Positions 17,473 to 26,713 of a stretch of 43,650 nt of DNA are shown in pieces (position 1 is the stretch's first letter; each line of letters opens with the position of its first letter). The position numbers and the translations under genes are program-made. The stretch lies in assembly GCA_903876865.1 (NCBI GenBank), contig CAIRBY010000552.1:1-43650 (forward strand). Reading direction: 5' to 3'. The notes below the pieces were generated by a model. That model saw only the letters and a list, made by a program, of their open reading frames with translations. It was not told where the DNA came from and made no database searches. Source of the stretch: an uncultured Acidobacteriia bacterium. GTDB taxonomy: Bacteria > Acidobacteriota > Terriglobia > Bryobacterales > Bryobacteraceae.

Positions 17473-18906
17473 TCATTTTGGCGGCGACACGGGCTGATAC
17501 TTGGTCAGGTTCTGCCTGGTGGTGGAGCGCCACTCTTCGATGGGCGGTGCGCCATTCTCCTTGAAGAAGCCGGAGAGATCCTTGCGCAGCGTCTCGAGCT
17601 GCTTTTTGTGGCGCGGGTCGTTGAGCCTGTTCCGGGTCTCGCCCGGGTCTGCTTCGAGGTCGAACAGTTCGCTGGGCCACTCTTTAGTGCGTTCGACGTA
17701 CTTGAGATTCTCGGTGCGGATGCCGCGCACGTAGGAGTATTCGAAATAGAGGCGGTTGCGCCACTGCGGATGCGCGCCGCGCAGAAAGCCGGCATAACTT
17801 CGGCCGGGTCGGCGCTTATCGGGCGGCGCTTCGATGCCGAGGTAATCGAGAATGGTGGGGAAGTAATCGTAGGACGAGACCATCGGGTCCAGTATCTGGC
17901 CGGCGCGAATATGGCCGGGATGATTCCAGATCATAGGGACGCGCAGCGATTCCTCGTACAGATTGAAGGGGACGCTGCCGTTGCCCTTGCCCCAGATGCC
18001 GTGGTGCCCGGCGTTCCAGCCCTGGTCGGCGGTGAATACGACGAGCGTGTTATCGCGGAAGCCTCCTTCGTCGAGGCCCTGTAGAATGCGACCGACATTG
18101 TGATCCACGCCGGAGATCAAGGCGGAGTAGCCGTGCATCGCAGTTTTGCTGTTGTGCATGCCTGCCAGTTCGCGATTCTGCCACGGGTTCATGGGCGTGC
18201 GCGGAAAGCAGGAGAAGTCCGAGCCCTCGTAGGGCTTGCGGTACTCGTCGGGCTGGTAATCGTAGGGGGTGTGCGGCGCGTAGAACGGCACCAGCAGGTA
18301 GAAAGGGTTCTCTTGCTTTTGCCGGGAAAGGAATTGCAGCGCGTAATTGGCCAACAGGTCAGTTTTGAAGCCATGGGTCGGAGTGGTCACGCCGTTGACC
18401 ACGAAGGTAGGGTCCTTATAGGTTCCGCCGCCGCCCGGGATGGTCGCCCAGTAGTGGAAGCCGGCTTGGGTCTGGTCGTCATTGCCCATGTGCCACTTGC
18501 CGCACATGCCCAGAGAGTAGCCATTGCGGGCGAGGATCTCAGAGTATGGCGTGAGGCCGGCGTACCAGTTGCGCGCGGTCGGTCCGTAGCTATCTTCGGG
18601 GATCAGCCAGTCCTGCACGCCGTGGCGCGAGGGGAGGGCCCCGGTGAGATAGGTGACACGGCTGGGCGAGCAGACCGGGGTGCAGGCGAAGGCGCGCGAG
18701 AACTTTGCGCCGCCTTTGGCAAGTGCATCGATATTCGGAGTCTGCATCTCCCCGCAACCATAGGCTCCAGTGGCCCAGGCTCCATGATCGTCCGTCATGA
18801 ACATGACGACATTGGGCCGCCTAGTGGCGCCGCGCGCGGGGGTGTGGATGGCAGCGGACTGAACTAGGGGCGCGGCGGCCAGGAAGGAGCGTCGGGTGAT
18901 CGCCAT
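17473..18906 (-). CDS. Arylsulfatase-type (S1 family) sulfatase, Tat-like signal
   Basis: CSPSRVTYLTG formylglycine motif (CxPxR), MFMTDDHG metal-binding N-terminus, GKWHMG; N-terminus MAITRRSFLAAAP. Confidence 0.93.
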   Translation of the reverse strand: MAITRRSFLAAAPLVQSAAIHTPARGATRRPNVVMFMTDDHGAWATGAYGCGEMQTPNIDALAKGGAKFSRAFACTPVCSPSRVTYLTGALPSRHGVQDWLIPEDSYGPTARNWYAGLTPYSEILARNGYSLGMCGKWHMGNDDQTQAGFHYWATIPGGGGTYKDPTFVVNGVTTPTHGFKTDLLANYALQFLSRQKQENPFYLLVPFYAPHTPYDYQPDEYRKPYEGSDFSCFPRTPMNPWQNRELAGMHNSKTAMHGYSALISGVDHNVGRILQGLDEGGFRDNTLVVFTADQGWNAGHHGIWGKGNGSVPFNLYEESLRVPMIWNHPGHIRAGQILDPMVSSYDYFPTILDYLGIEAPPDKRRPGRSYAGFLRGAHPQWRNRLYFEYSYVRGIRTENLKYVERTKEWPSELFDLEADPGETRNRLNDPRHKKQLETLRKDLSGFFKENGAPPIEEWRSTTRQNLTKYQPVSPPK

Positions 18907-18933
18907 GGCTTCTATCTTAACGGCGGCGGAGGC

Positions 18934-20046
18934 TCAATGCTGTGTGCGGGGCTCCGCCCAATCCAGGGGAAAGCGGGCGAAGGCGATTCGTTCGTAGGGC
19001 GAGGTCTCGCCGCACTCATAGAGTACGGCGACAGAGCCATCGCGCAGGGCGAGGACGGTGGAATAGGCTGCGGGGCCGGGGTGGAGTGCGCGTCCGGGTG
19101 ACCAGGTCTTGCCGGAATCGGCGCTCAGTTTGATGGTGAGATTCTCGCGCTTGGCGCTCGCCGCGTTGGTGAAGAGCAACAGGTCCCGGCCGCCGCGGCG
19201 GTAGCGCGCGATGCTCGCGTTGCAACTGGGGTCGATCAGGGCCTCGTCGTGAGTGAGCGGCTCGAAGGTGATGCCTCCATCGCGGGAGAGTGCGATGGCG
19301 CGGCTCTTGCCATTGCGCATGTTCTGCATGACGACGCCGCGCTCCACTTCCACACAATGACTCTCATCGGTTCCGGTGCCGATGGCTGCTCCGGTGTGCC
19401 AGGTCTTGCCGCCATCGTCACTGTACGCATTGCGCGAGGAGATTACGCCCGCGGCATCGCGCACCACCAGGGGCAGGAGATAGCGTCCCGTGCTGGTCTG
19501 CATTTGGGTCCCGGAGGTTGCGAAAATCGCCTGCCAGGCGGGGTCCTTGAACTGCGGCGTGAGGTCGCGGGGCTCGCTCCAGGTGGCGCCGTCGGTATCC
19601 GTGAAGATGGCGTGGACTTGCAGAGTCTGCGCGCCAGTGCGTTCCCCAGCCTTTGCCGTATTGAAGCCGATTCCGGCAGGGCCGTAGGCGTGGAAGCACC
19701 AGACGCGTCCGCTGTTCCGGTCGAGCAGGAGAGAGGCGTCGCCAACGCCGCCCTCGGGCACTTTGCGGAGCGTGGTGGTTGGGGACCAAGTCTTGCCACG
19801 GTCGCGACTGGTGCGCAGGACGAGGGAAATGCGTGCAGGCAGATCGCCCGAGCTCTCGTGGCGCGCATCGGCCACGGCGAGCAGGGTACCATTCCGGGTT
19901 TCGATCATGGCGGGGATGCGGTAGGTGTGGACGTCTGCCTCTCCCCGCCGGAAAAGCGCAGCACGAAAGATCGCCGCCGGCGTGCGAGCAGCCAGCGGCG
20001 AACCAAGGGCCAATGTCAGGGCGGCGCGGCGTGTCATCCGTTTCAT
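18934..20046 (-). CDS. Exo-alpha-sialidase / BNR-repeat neuraminidase (GH33-like), Tat-like signal
   Basis: TYRIPAMIETRNGTLLAVADAR (RIP motif) and Asp boxes TSRDRGKTW, TDTDGATW, SDDGGKTW, SRDGGITF, SADSGKTW. Confidence 0.88.
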   Translation of the reverse strand: MKRMTRRAALTLALGSPLAARTPAAIFRAALFRRGEADVHTYRIPAMIETRNGTLLAVADARHESSGDLPARISLVLRTSRDRGKTWSPTTTLRKVPEGGVGDASLLLDRNSGRVWCFHAYGPAGIGFNTAKAGERTGAQTLQVHAIFTDTDGATWSEPRDLTPQFKDPAWQAIFATSGTQMQTSTGRYLLPLVVRDAAGVISSRNAYSDDGGKTWHTGAAIGTGTDESHCVEVERGVVMQNMRNGKSRAIALSRDGGITFEPLTHDEALIDPSCNASIARYRRGGRDLLLFTNAASAKRENLTIKLSADSGKTWSPGRALHPGPAAYSTVLALRDGSVAVLYECGETSPYERIAFARFPLDWAEPRTQH

Positions 20047-20147
20047 GTGTGAGTGCTCGCTTTCTCACCAATCTTAACGGAGGCCGCCAGCGCCGCCAAT
20101 CGAACCCGGCTGAATAAACTCCACCGAATAAGCCTCTGCGATTCCGG

Positions 20148-20597
20148 CTAGTGGTAGGCGTAAGTTGGAATCGGCGGGCGGACGGTAGTGTTCACTTGCA
20201 GGAACGTCACGATATCCACCATCTGCCGGACCGTCAACTGATCGGCGTAGTGCGGCATGCGGGAAGCACCGCCGCTGGTGATCTGCTCCTTCGGGTAGGG
20301 TGCGAGTTGGTTGGAGGGATCGATCATCGAAGTGACGAGATAGGCATCGCTCAACTTCTTATCGACCGTGCCGCCCAGCAGGACCGGCACGACTGGCTGG
20401 GCTGTTGGGGCCGGCAGTTCCACGCCGGATACCTTATGGCATGAGGCACACCCGAGTTGGACGAAGGTCTGCTTCCCGCGTTCGGCGTTACCATCGGCCG
20501 GCAGGCGAAAGCCGGCGGTTGTGTAACGCGAGGAATTGCAGGCCACCCCGGTGCTGAGCAGAGCCGCGGCGACCCACAGTTTCGAACTGTTCCACAT
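20148..20597 (-). CDS. Mono-heme c-type cytochrome, probable lipoprotein
   Basis: CASCHK heme motif; SKLWVAAALLSTGVAC lipobox-like N-terminus. Confidence 0.85.
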   Translation of the reverse strand: MWNSSKLWVAAALLSTGVACNSSRYTTAGFRLPADGNAERGKQTFVQLGCASCHKVSGVELPAPTAQPVVPVLLGGTVDKKLSDAYLVTSMIDPSNQLAPYPKEQITSGGASRMPHYADQLTVRQMVDIVTFLQVNTTVRPPIPTYAYH

Positions 20598-20740
20598 GGC
20601 TCACCTCCTGGCAGATCATGCCCCGGCGCGCCTACTGTGAGGAAAGGAACGGAAGCGCCGAGTGGGGAGCCACGCGGCGGTTTCTTCGGACTCAGCAGCG
20701 AGCGGGCCGGGTCAACCGATCCGCGGCGACCTGGAGAAGG

Positions 20741-20887
20741 TCATTCGAGCATACGGACAGCGAAATACAGCCCGCCAAATAACAGGATGGAGAGAACTCC
20801 GATCGCAACCGCTTTGACGATGCGTTCCCTGGGCGTGATTTCCGCTGCGTCGTCTTGCCTGATCTTGTCTTCGAGATTGTCAAACAT
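20741..20887 (-). CDS. 48-aa small single-TM protein
   Basis: MFDNLEDKIRQDDAAEITPRERIVKAVAIGVLSILLFGGLYFAVRMLE*, acidic N-terminus then a TM helix; below the ORF-track size limit. Confidence 0.6.
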   Translation of the reverse strand: MFDNLEDKIRQDDAAEITPRERIVKAVAIGVLSILLFGGLYFAVRMLE

Positions 20888-20935
20888 ACGATCCAACCTC
20901 CCGGTGGGACTGTTGACAAAAGCATCATCCTCCGA

Positions 20936-21310
20936 TCAGAACTGCGCCGAGGCCGTGGTGGGCGGCTCGACGACGAGCCTGATCGGTTGTTCTATCAGCC
21001 TTGGATCAGATTCTTTGGTGAGCACCATCAGGGCGAACCGTCCAGGTTTCACCTCGGGCGGCACTCTGAATTTGATCGAATTGGCTGTCTGTTCGATCAT
21101 CAGAACCTTGAGGTCCAGCTTTCCATCCGTCAGGTACAGTGCTGCGACACTGTCCCGACCGAGATTCTCTCCCTGTACCGACAGAACGTCTCCAGCTTTG
21201 CAGACGTTGGATTCGATTGAAGAGATAAGCGGCATTGCGGCCGGAGGCAGCGAGCCTGCCGGTAAGGCGAGAGCAATCAGGAGCGGAAGTGCTAGTAAGG
21301 AGGTTTTCAT
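20936..21310 (-). CDS. Secreted IPT/TIG-domain-like protein
   Basis: Signal peptide MKTSLLALPLLIALALPAGS; PLISSIESNVCKAGDVLSVQGENLGRDSVAALYLTDGK resembles IPT/TIG domains. Confidence 0.65.
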   Translation of the reverse strand: MKTSLLALPLLIALALPAGSLPPAAMPLISSIESNVCKAGDVLSVQGENLGRDSVAALYLTDGKLDLKVLMIEQTANSIKFRVPPEVKPGRFALMVLTKESDPRLIEQPIRLVVEPPTTASAQF

Positions 21311-21424
21311 CTCGATACCCTCCAGCTTCATGTTATGCCCCTTGTGCCCTGGGTGCAATAGATAAGTCAGTGGCAGCCGAGGGGGCAGCATTCGGTCCGC
21401 TTTGGCGCGGTTGTGATGTTTGGC

Positions 21425-22780
21425 TCAGCCCACGCGCAACAGGGGAAGGGTGCTCGCCGGTCCATCCAGTTCCAGTTTCACGATGGTATCCACCGCGTGG
21501 CGTTGCGCGGCCGACACGCTGACCTGAATGCCGCTCTCGCTCTGCTGCACCGTGCCGCTGCCGCCGGTGAGGAGGCTATGGCTCACGACCTTGCGCACCA
21601 TCGGCGCGAGCGTAATGGTGTCGGCCGGCCATCGCAGAATGTGCAGGTAGACGGTATTGCCCTTGTGGGTGCTGCCGCCCCACCAATTGCCCTCCGCGAG
21701 CGCGAAGCCTTGCGCATTGGCCGGACGCTTCTTCTCATCCGGAGCTACAAACGGACCGCCGCGCGTGGCATAGATGCTCTCGCCGAACTGACTGAGGAAG
21801 GTTCCCATCTCGCGCAGGCGTGCAGCGTGGGATGGCTCGATCATGCCATCGGGCCGCGGTCCCACATTGAAGAGCAGGTTGCCATCGCCAATGGCGCAGC
21901 AGACCAGGCCGCGCAGGCACTCCTCAAGGGAGCGGAGCCGATCGTCGGGCTTGTATGCCCACTGTGTGCCCACGGTGGCGCAGGTCTCCCACGGTCGCGT
22001 GTTCTGGAACATGCCGATACGCTGCTCGGGCGTGTCGAGATCGGCGGGGAGGCCGGCGCGATTGTTGATGATCAGGTCGGGTTGGAGTTGCCGCATCATG
22101 CGGAGCAGGCGAGGCGCATCCCAATCCGCCGCCTTGCCGCCCAGGCCATCGAAGAACCACTCTTTGGTAGGCCCGTAGCTGGTGAGCAGTTCGCGCACCT
22201 GGCCGTGCACGTATTCAATAAAGCGGGCGTGGGCATCGCCGTTGCGATAGTCCGGGTGGTGCCAATCCGGCTGCGAATAGTAGACGCCCCAGTCGAGGCC
22301 GGCGCGGTGGCAGGCATCGGAGAGCAGGCGGACGATATCCTTGCGGTAGGGCGATTTCTCACTGGTGATCTTGTAGTCGGTGAACTTGGAATCGAATTCG
22401 GTGAAGCCATCGTGGTGACGGGTGGTGAAGACCAGGTACTTCATTCCAGCATCCTTGGCCAGTTGCACCCACTGGTCCGGATCGAACTTCACCGGATTGA
22501 ACATGCGGTACAGATTGTCGTAGACCTCCACCGGGACATTGCCGGTAGTCTTATCGTTGCGGCCCCTGCGCTCGCCCGCGCGCGACCAGCCGATTTCGGT
22601 GCCCACAATGCTCACCGGGCCCCAGTGGATGAACATGCCGAAGCGCAGGTCTTTCCAGCGCTCGATCGCAGCTTTGGGAGCGCCCGGATCCGCGGGTGGC
22701 GCCGCACCCGGCGCGCTGTCCTGGGCCGGGAGCGGGACTGCGGCGGCCAGTGGGAGTGAGCAGAAGGTTCGTCTGTCCAT
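21425..22780 (-). CDS. GH29 alpha-L-fucosidase, copy 1, Tat-like signal
   Basis: WKDLRFGMFIHWGPVSIVG, KYLVFTTRHHDGFTEFDSKFTDY, GVYYSQPDWHHPDYRN, LLFNVGPRPDG; N-terminus MDRRTFCSLPLAAA. Confidence 0.92.
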   Translation of the reverse strand: MDRRTFCSLPLAAAVPLPAQDSAPGAAPPADPGAPKAAIERWKDLRFGMFIHWGPVSIVGTEIGWSRAGERRGRNDKTTGNVPVEVYDNLYRMFNPVKFDPDQWVQLAKDAGMKYLVFTTRHHDGFTEFDSKFTDYKITSEKSPYRKDIVRLLSDACHRAGLDWGVYYSQPDWHHPDYRNGDAHARFIEYVHGQVRELLTSYGPTKEWFFDGLGGKAADWDAPRLLRMMRQLQPDLIINNRAGLPADLDTPEQRIGMFQNTRPWETCATVGTQWAYKPDDRLRSLEECLRGLVCCAIGDGNLLFNVGPRPDGMIEPSHAARLREMGTFLSQFGESIYATRGGPFVAPDEKKRPANAQGFALAEGNWWGGSTHKGNTVYLHILRWPADTITLAPMVRKVVSHSLLTGGSGTVQQSESGIQVSVSAAQRHAVDTIVKLELDGPASTLPLLRVG

Positions 22781-22796
22781 GTGAGTCCGAGCCTGA

Positions 22797-22886
22797 GTAT
22801 AAGAGCCAGTATTCTTGTTTGTCAAGCGCTTATACGGCTTGTGTTGTGGAGAGCATGCGTGATATAAGCAGTCTGGGCGCTTAAAT
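22797..22886. promoter_or_regulatory. Four-copy motif (R-T-W-T-A-A-G core) in divergent GH29/GntR region; candidate GntR operator
   Basis: GTATAAGAGC 22797-22806(+), GTATAAGCGC 22826-22835(-), ATATAAGCAG 22862-22871(+), ATTTAAGCGC 22877-22886(-); alternating orientation. Confidence 0.5.
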
Positions 22887-23580
22887 GCAAATTACTGCAC
22901 ACTCCGAGCCACTGTTGAAAGAGCACCTGGCAGGGCAACTGAAAGACGCTATTGTACAAGGCAGGCTGAGTCCCGGACAACGGGTAGTGGAAGGTATCTG
23001 GGCGAAGGAATTCGGTGTGGCGCAGGCTTCGGTCCGCGAAGCCATCAACCTGCTGATCACCGAAGGCTTCCTGGTGAAGAGCGCGGGGCGGAGCGCTCGC
23101 GTGCCGCGCTACACGGAGGAAGACATCGCGCACATCTACCAGGTGCGCGGCGCGCTGGAGGGGCTTGCCGCTCAGTTGGCGGCCGCCCGCGGCGCGGACC
23201 TTGCGCCTCTGGAGGCTGCGTTGGGCCGGATGGCGACCGCTACCGTGCAGGGGAAGGTCAAAGAACTGGTGGAGAGCGATCTCGCTTTTCACCTGGCGCT
23301 GGCGGAAGCCTCGGCGAACCCGATGCTGGTGGAAACGCTGGGCCGTGTGTTGCGCCCGCTGTTCACGTTTGTGTTGCTGCGCATGATGGAGACGCGCGAG
23401 ACTACGGTGAGTTGGAGGCCGGATCTGGAGCGCCACCGTCAGATCATCTATTTGATCCGGGAGAGCAATCCGATGGTCGCGGCGCAATTCGTAGAGCACT
23501 GCGTGGTGGGAAGGTTTGTGGCGTCGGCGCACGCGGTCTGGTGGCCGGAGGCGAGTCCCAAGCGGGGCCGTAAGGGCTGA
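22885..23580 (+). CDS. GntR family transcriptional regulator (FadR/FCD subfamily)
   Basis: N-terminal wHTH GRLSPGQRVVEGIWAKEFGVAQASVREAINLLITEGFLVK; C-terminal FCD-like all-helical domain. Confidence 0.93.
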   Translation: MQITAHSEPLLKEHLAGQLKDAIVQGRLSPGQRVVEGIWAKEFGVAQASVREAINLLITEGFLVKSAGRSARVPRYTEEDIAHIYQVRGALEGLAAQLAAARGADLAPLEAALGRMATATVQGKVKELVESDLAFHLALAEASANPMLVETLGRVLRPLFTFVLLRMMETRETTVSWRPDLERHRQIIYLIRESNPMVAAQFVEHCVVGRFVASAHAVWWPEASPKRGRKG

Positions 23581-23581
23581 G

Positions 23582-24724
23582 ATGAGCGTACCACTGAGAG
23601 TCGCGCTGATCTCCGGCGGCATGTACGACGGCCTCTACGTGCGCATCGCGGAATTCGAACGGGCCACAGGCATCGCGGTGGCGATCGACTTTGCCGGGAA
23701 CCATCCCGAGTTGAACGCGCATCTCGCCGGATTGGAGCGGGTACCCTACGACCTGGTCAGCACACACACGAAATACGCGCCCTCGCAGCAGCGGTTTCTG
23801 GCGCCGATTACAGGCTTCGACACCGCTGACTTTTTCCCGTCATTGCTTGCCATGGCAGAGATCGGCGGAGCGCTATATGGGATTCCGCGCAATATCGATT
23901 TGCGGTTGCTGCACTACCGTACGGACCTGATCGCCACGCCGCCTGGGACTTGGGACGACTTGGTGGAGTTGGCCAAGCGGACCACGCGCGCGCCTGGGCA
24001 CTATGGCTTCGCCTTCACGGGGATGGAATCCGGGCTGTTCGGCACGTTCTTCGAATTGGCGGAGTGCGCGGGGGCGCGGATCTTTCCGCCCTCGCTGATT
24101 CCGGAGGTCAATCACGAAGGCGGGCGCTGGGCGCTCGGCGTGCTGCGCGAGTTGTATGCGAGCGGCGCCGCACCGCCGGAAGTGGCCGGCTGGCACTATG
24201 ATGATGTCCACCGGTGTTTTCGCGCCGGACATGCGGCGATGGTGAGCGATTGGCCCGGCTACTACGGTTCGTATCGCGAATCTTCCTCCGCGGTGCGCGA
24301 TTGCTTCCGCGTGGCGCGTATGCCCGCGGGACCTGCCGGGCGGGTCTGCTGCTATGCCGGTTGCCACACCTTCGCGTTGACGCACGGCGGCGCGGAAAAA
24401 GAGGCTGCGCGGGATTTGCTGCGCTTTCTCACGGCGCCGGAACAGCAGGCGATGGAAGCGGAGCGGGGTTCGGTGCCGGTGCGGCGCACGGTGATGGCAG
24501 CACAGCAGGGCGCCGCGCGCGGCGAGCAGGCGGAGCGTCTGGCACTGCTGGGAAACTCGATTGAGAACGATCTCATCATCCCGCCGAAGTTGGCTTACTA
24601 TCCGCGCATCGAGGACATTTTGTGGCGCAATGTTCGCTCGGCCATGACCGGAGAGACGCCGATCGCGGAAGCTCTGGTAGAGATCGAACGGCGAATTGGA
24701 GAGTGTGTAGCTCATGCTGCTTGA
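23582..24724 (+). CDS. ABC-type sugar-binding protein fold (SBP family 1) without a signal peptide
   Basis: FERATGIAVAIDFAGNHPELNAHLAGL, GALYGIPRNIDLRLLHYRTDL, LLRFLTAPEQQAMEAERGSVPVR; N-terminus MSVPLRVALISGGMYDG starts directly in the fold. Confidence 0.82.
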   Translation: MSVPLRVALISGGMYDGLYVRIAEFERATGIAVAIDFAGNHPELNAHLAGLERVPYDLVSTHTKYAPSQQRFLAPITGFDTADFFPSLLAMAEIGGALYGIPRNIDLRLLHYRTDLIATPPGTWDDLVELAKRTTRAPGHYGFAFTGMESGLFGTFFELAECAGARIFPPSLIPEVNHEGGRWALGVLRELYASGAAPPEVAGWHYDDVHRCFRAGHAAMVSDWPGYYGSYRESSSAVRDCFRVARMPAGPAGRVCCYAGCHTFALTHGGAEKEAARDLLRFLTAPEQQAMEAERGSVPVRRTVMAAQQGAARGEQAERLALLGNSIENDLIIPPKLAYYPRIEDILWRNVRSAMTGETPIAEALVEIERRIGECVAHAA

Positions 24725-25475
24725 AAACAAAGTGGTGTTTCTGACGGGAGCGGCGAGCGGCATCGGCCGCGAATGCGCGCTGGCCTGCGCGCGCGAAGGC
24801 GCCTCGGTCGTGGTGGCGGATGTCGATTTCGAGAAGGCGCGCAAGACAGCGGCGGATCTCGGCGCGGCGGCGTTCGCGGTGGATTGCAACGTGTCCGATG
24901 GCGCATCGGTGGAGCGCGCCGTGGCGGCGGCCCTCGAGCACTTCGGCAGAATCGATGCGGTGCATAACAACGCGGGAATCTCCACGCCATCCAAGCCGTT
25001 GGACGAGACTTCGGAAGAGGAGTGGGACCGCCTGCAGGCGGTGAACCTGAAAAGCATATTCTGGACCACGCGCGCGGCGCTGCCGGCGCTCAAACAGAGC
25101 CGCGGTTCGATTCTGAACACGGCCAGTATGGTGGGACTGATGGGGCAATCGCATCACGCCGCCTACGCCGCCACCAAGGGCGCGATGATCTCACTGACCA
25201 AGTGCATGGCGCTCGATTACGCGCCCTTCGGCATCCGCGTGAATGCGGTGTGTCCGGCGGGTGTGTGGACGCCGATGCTGGAAGAATGGGCTAGCGAACA
25301 GCCCGACCCGGCAGGAATCGCACGCTATCTGGACGAGATTCACGCGCTCGGCTACTGCCCGCACGGAGACGTGGTGGGAGATGCCGCGGTGTTTCTGCTC
25401 TCTGACCGCGCGCGCTTTCTCACGGGCTGCATCCTGCCGGTCAGCGGCGGGGCGGAACTGGGGTACCGGCGATGA
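24714..25475 (+). CDS. Short-chain dehydrogenase/reductase, possibly L-fucose or related sugar dehydrogenase
   Basis: TGAASGIGRE, NNAG, YAATKGA catalytic YxxxK; NAVCPAGVWTPM. Confidence 0.9.
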   Translation: MLLENKVVFLTGAASGIGRECALACAREGASVVVADVDFEKARKTAADLGAAAFAVDCNVSDGASVERAVAAALEHFGRIDAVHNNAGISTPSKPLDETSEEEWDRLQAVNLKSIFWTTRAALPALKQSRGSILNTASMVGLMGQSHHAAYAATKGAMISLTKCMALDYAPFGIRVNAVCPAGVWTPMLEEWASEQPDPAGIARYLDEIHALGYCPHGDVVGDAAVFLLSDRARFLTGCILPVSGGAELGYRR

Positions 25476-26710
25476 GGTCCGTGACCATCACAGCGATCGA
25501 GGCCGAGGATCGCCGCTTCGCCTTGCACGGGGGCGATGGCTCGGACGCAATCCACACTAGCGGAGAGTACGCCTTCGCGGTAACGCACCTGCGTACGGAG
25601 TGCGGCCTGCAAGGCTGCGGAATCACGCTGACATTGGGCAACGGCAACCGGGTGGTGTGCGACATCATTCAGCAATTGAGCGGGGCGCTCGCAGGCCGCG
25701 AGATTGAGGAGTTGATGGCGGAGTTCGGCGCCGTCTCGCGCCGCCTGGCGGACGACCCCGCGCTGCGCTGGCTCGGTCCGCACAAAGGGGCCGTCCATCT
25801 GGCGCTTTCGTCGCTGACGAACGCGTGCTTCGATCTGTGGGCCAAGGCGCGCGGCGTACCGCTCTGGAAACTGCTGCTCGATCTTACGCCGCAACAGGTA
25901 GTGGCGCTACTCGACCTCAGCTACGTGGAAGACGTGCTCTGCGAGGCGGACGCGCTCGCCATCCTGAACGGCCATGCGGCGAACCGTGGGCAACGCGAAG
26001 GCGTCTTGCGCGCGGGGTATCCGGGCTATGACACCTCCGTCGGCTGGTTTCAATACGAGGACGAACGGGTGCGGGAGAACGCACAGGCCGCGTTGGCGGC
26101 TGGCTTCCGCGCCTTCAAGTTGAAGGTGGGGTCGCGCGACGGCGAGCGTGACCTGCGCCGCGCCGCCATGCTGCGTGAGCTGGCCGGCGCGGAGTGCCGC
26201 CTGATGTTCGACGCCAACCAGCAGTGGAACCTGCGCGAAGCCGAACGGATGTGCCTGGCGCTGGCTGCCTTCGACCCGTATTGGATCGAGGAGCCCACTC
26301 ATCCGGACGATGTGGAGGCGCATCGCACGCTGGCCGCGAAGATCGCGCCGGTCCGTCTCGCGCTGGGTGAACACGTGCCGAACCGTGTGCTCTTCAAGAA
26401 CTACATGCAAGCCGGCGCCGTTCACTTCGTGCAGGCGGATTGCACGCGCCTGGCCGGGGTCTCGGAGTTTCTCACCGTGAGCCTGATGGCGCGCAAGTTT
26501 GGCTTGCCCGTGGTGCCTCACGTGGGTGATATGGGCCAGATCCATCAACACCTGGTGTTGTTCAACCACATCGCCATGGGACACGAAGCCGTGTTCCTGG
26601 AGCACATTCCGCACCTGCGCGAATACCTGGTGCATCCGGCTTCCATACAAGGCGGCGTCTATCGCACACCCGAGGAGCCCGGGCTCTCGTGCGACCTGAA
26701 GGGAGCGTAA
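25472..26710 (+). CDS. Enolase-superfamily dehydratase, probable L-fuconate dehydratase
   Basis: AFKLKVG, MFDANQQWN, WIEEPTHPDD, LALGEHVPNRV, VVPHVGDMGQIHQHL match L-fuconate dehydratase (FucD/ENOSF1-like) active-site segments. Confidence 0.87.
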   Translation: MRSVTITAIEAEDRRFALHGGDGSDAIHTSGEYAFAVTHLRTECGLQGCGITLTLGNGNRVVCDIIQQLSGALAGREIEELMAEFGAVSRRLADDPALRWLGPHKGAVHLALSSLTNACFDLWAKARGVPLWKLLLDLTPQQVVALLDLSYVEDVLCEADALAILNGHAANRGQREGVLRAGYPGYDTSVGWFQYEDERVRENAQAALAAGFRAFKLKVGSRDGERDLRRAAMLRELAGAECRLMFDANQQWNLREAERMCLALAAFDPYWIEEPTHPDDVEAHRTLAAKIAPVRLALGEHVPNRVLFKNYMQAGAVHFVQADCTRLAGVSEFLTVSLMARKFGLPVVPHVGDMGQIHQHLVLFNHIAMGHEAVFLEHIPHLREYLVHPASIQGGVYRTPEEPGLSCDLKGA

Positions 26711-26713
26711 CGA

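Noticed and set aside
21413-22759. 448-aa plus-strand ORF opposite GH29
   Set aside because: Shadow ORF; the minus strand carries GH29 motifs (FGMFIHWG, HHDGF).
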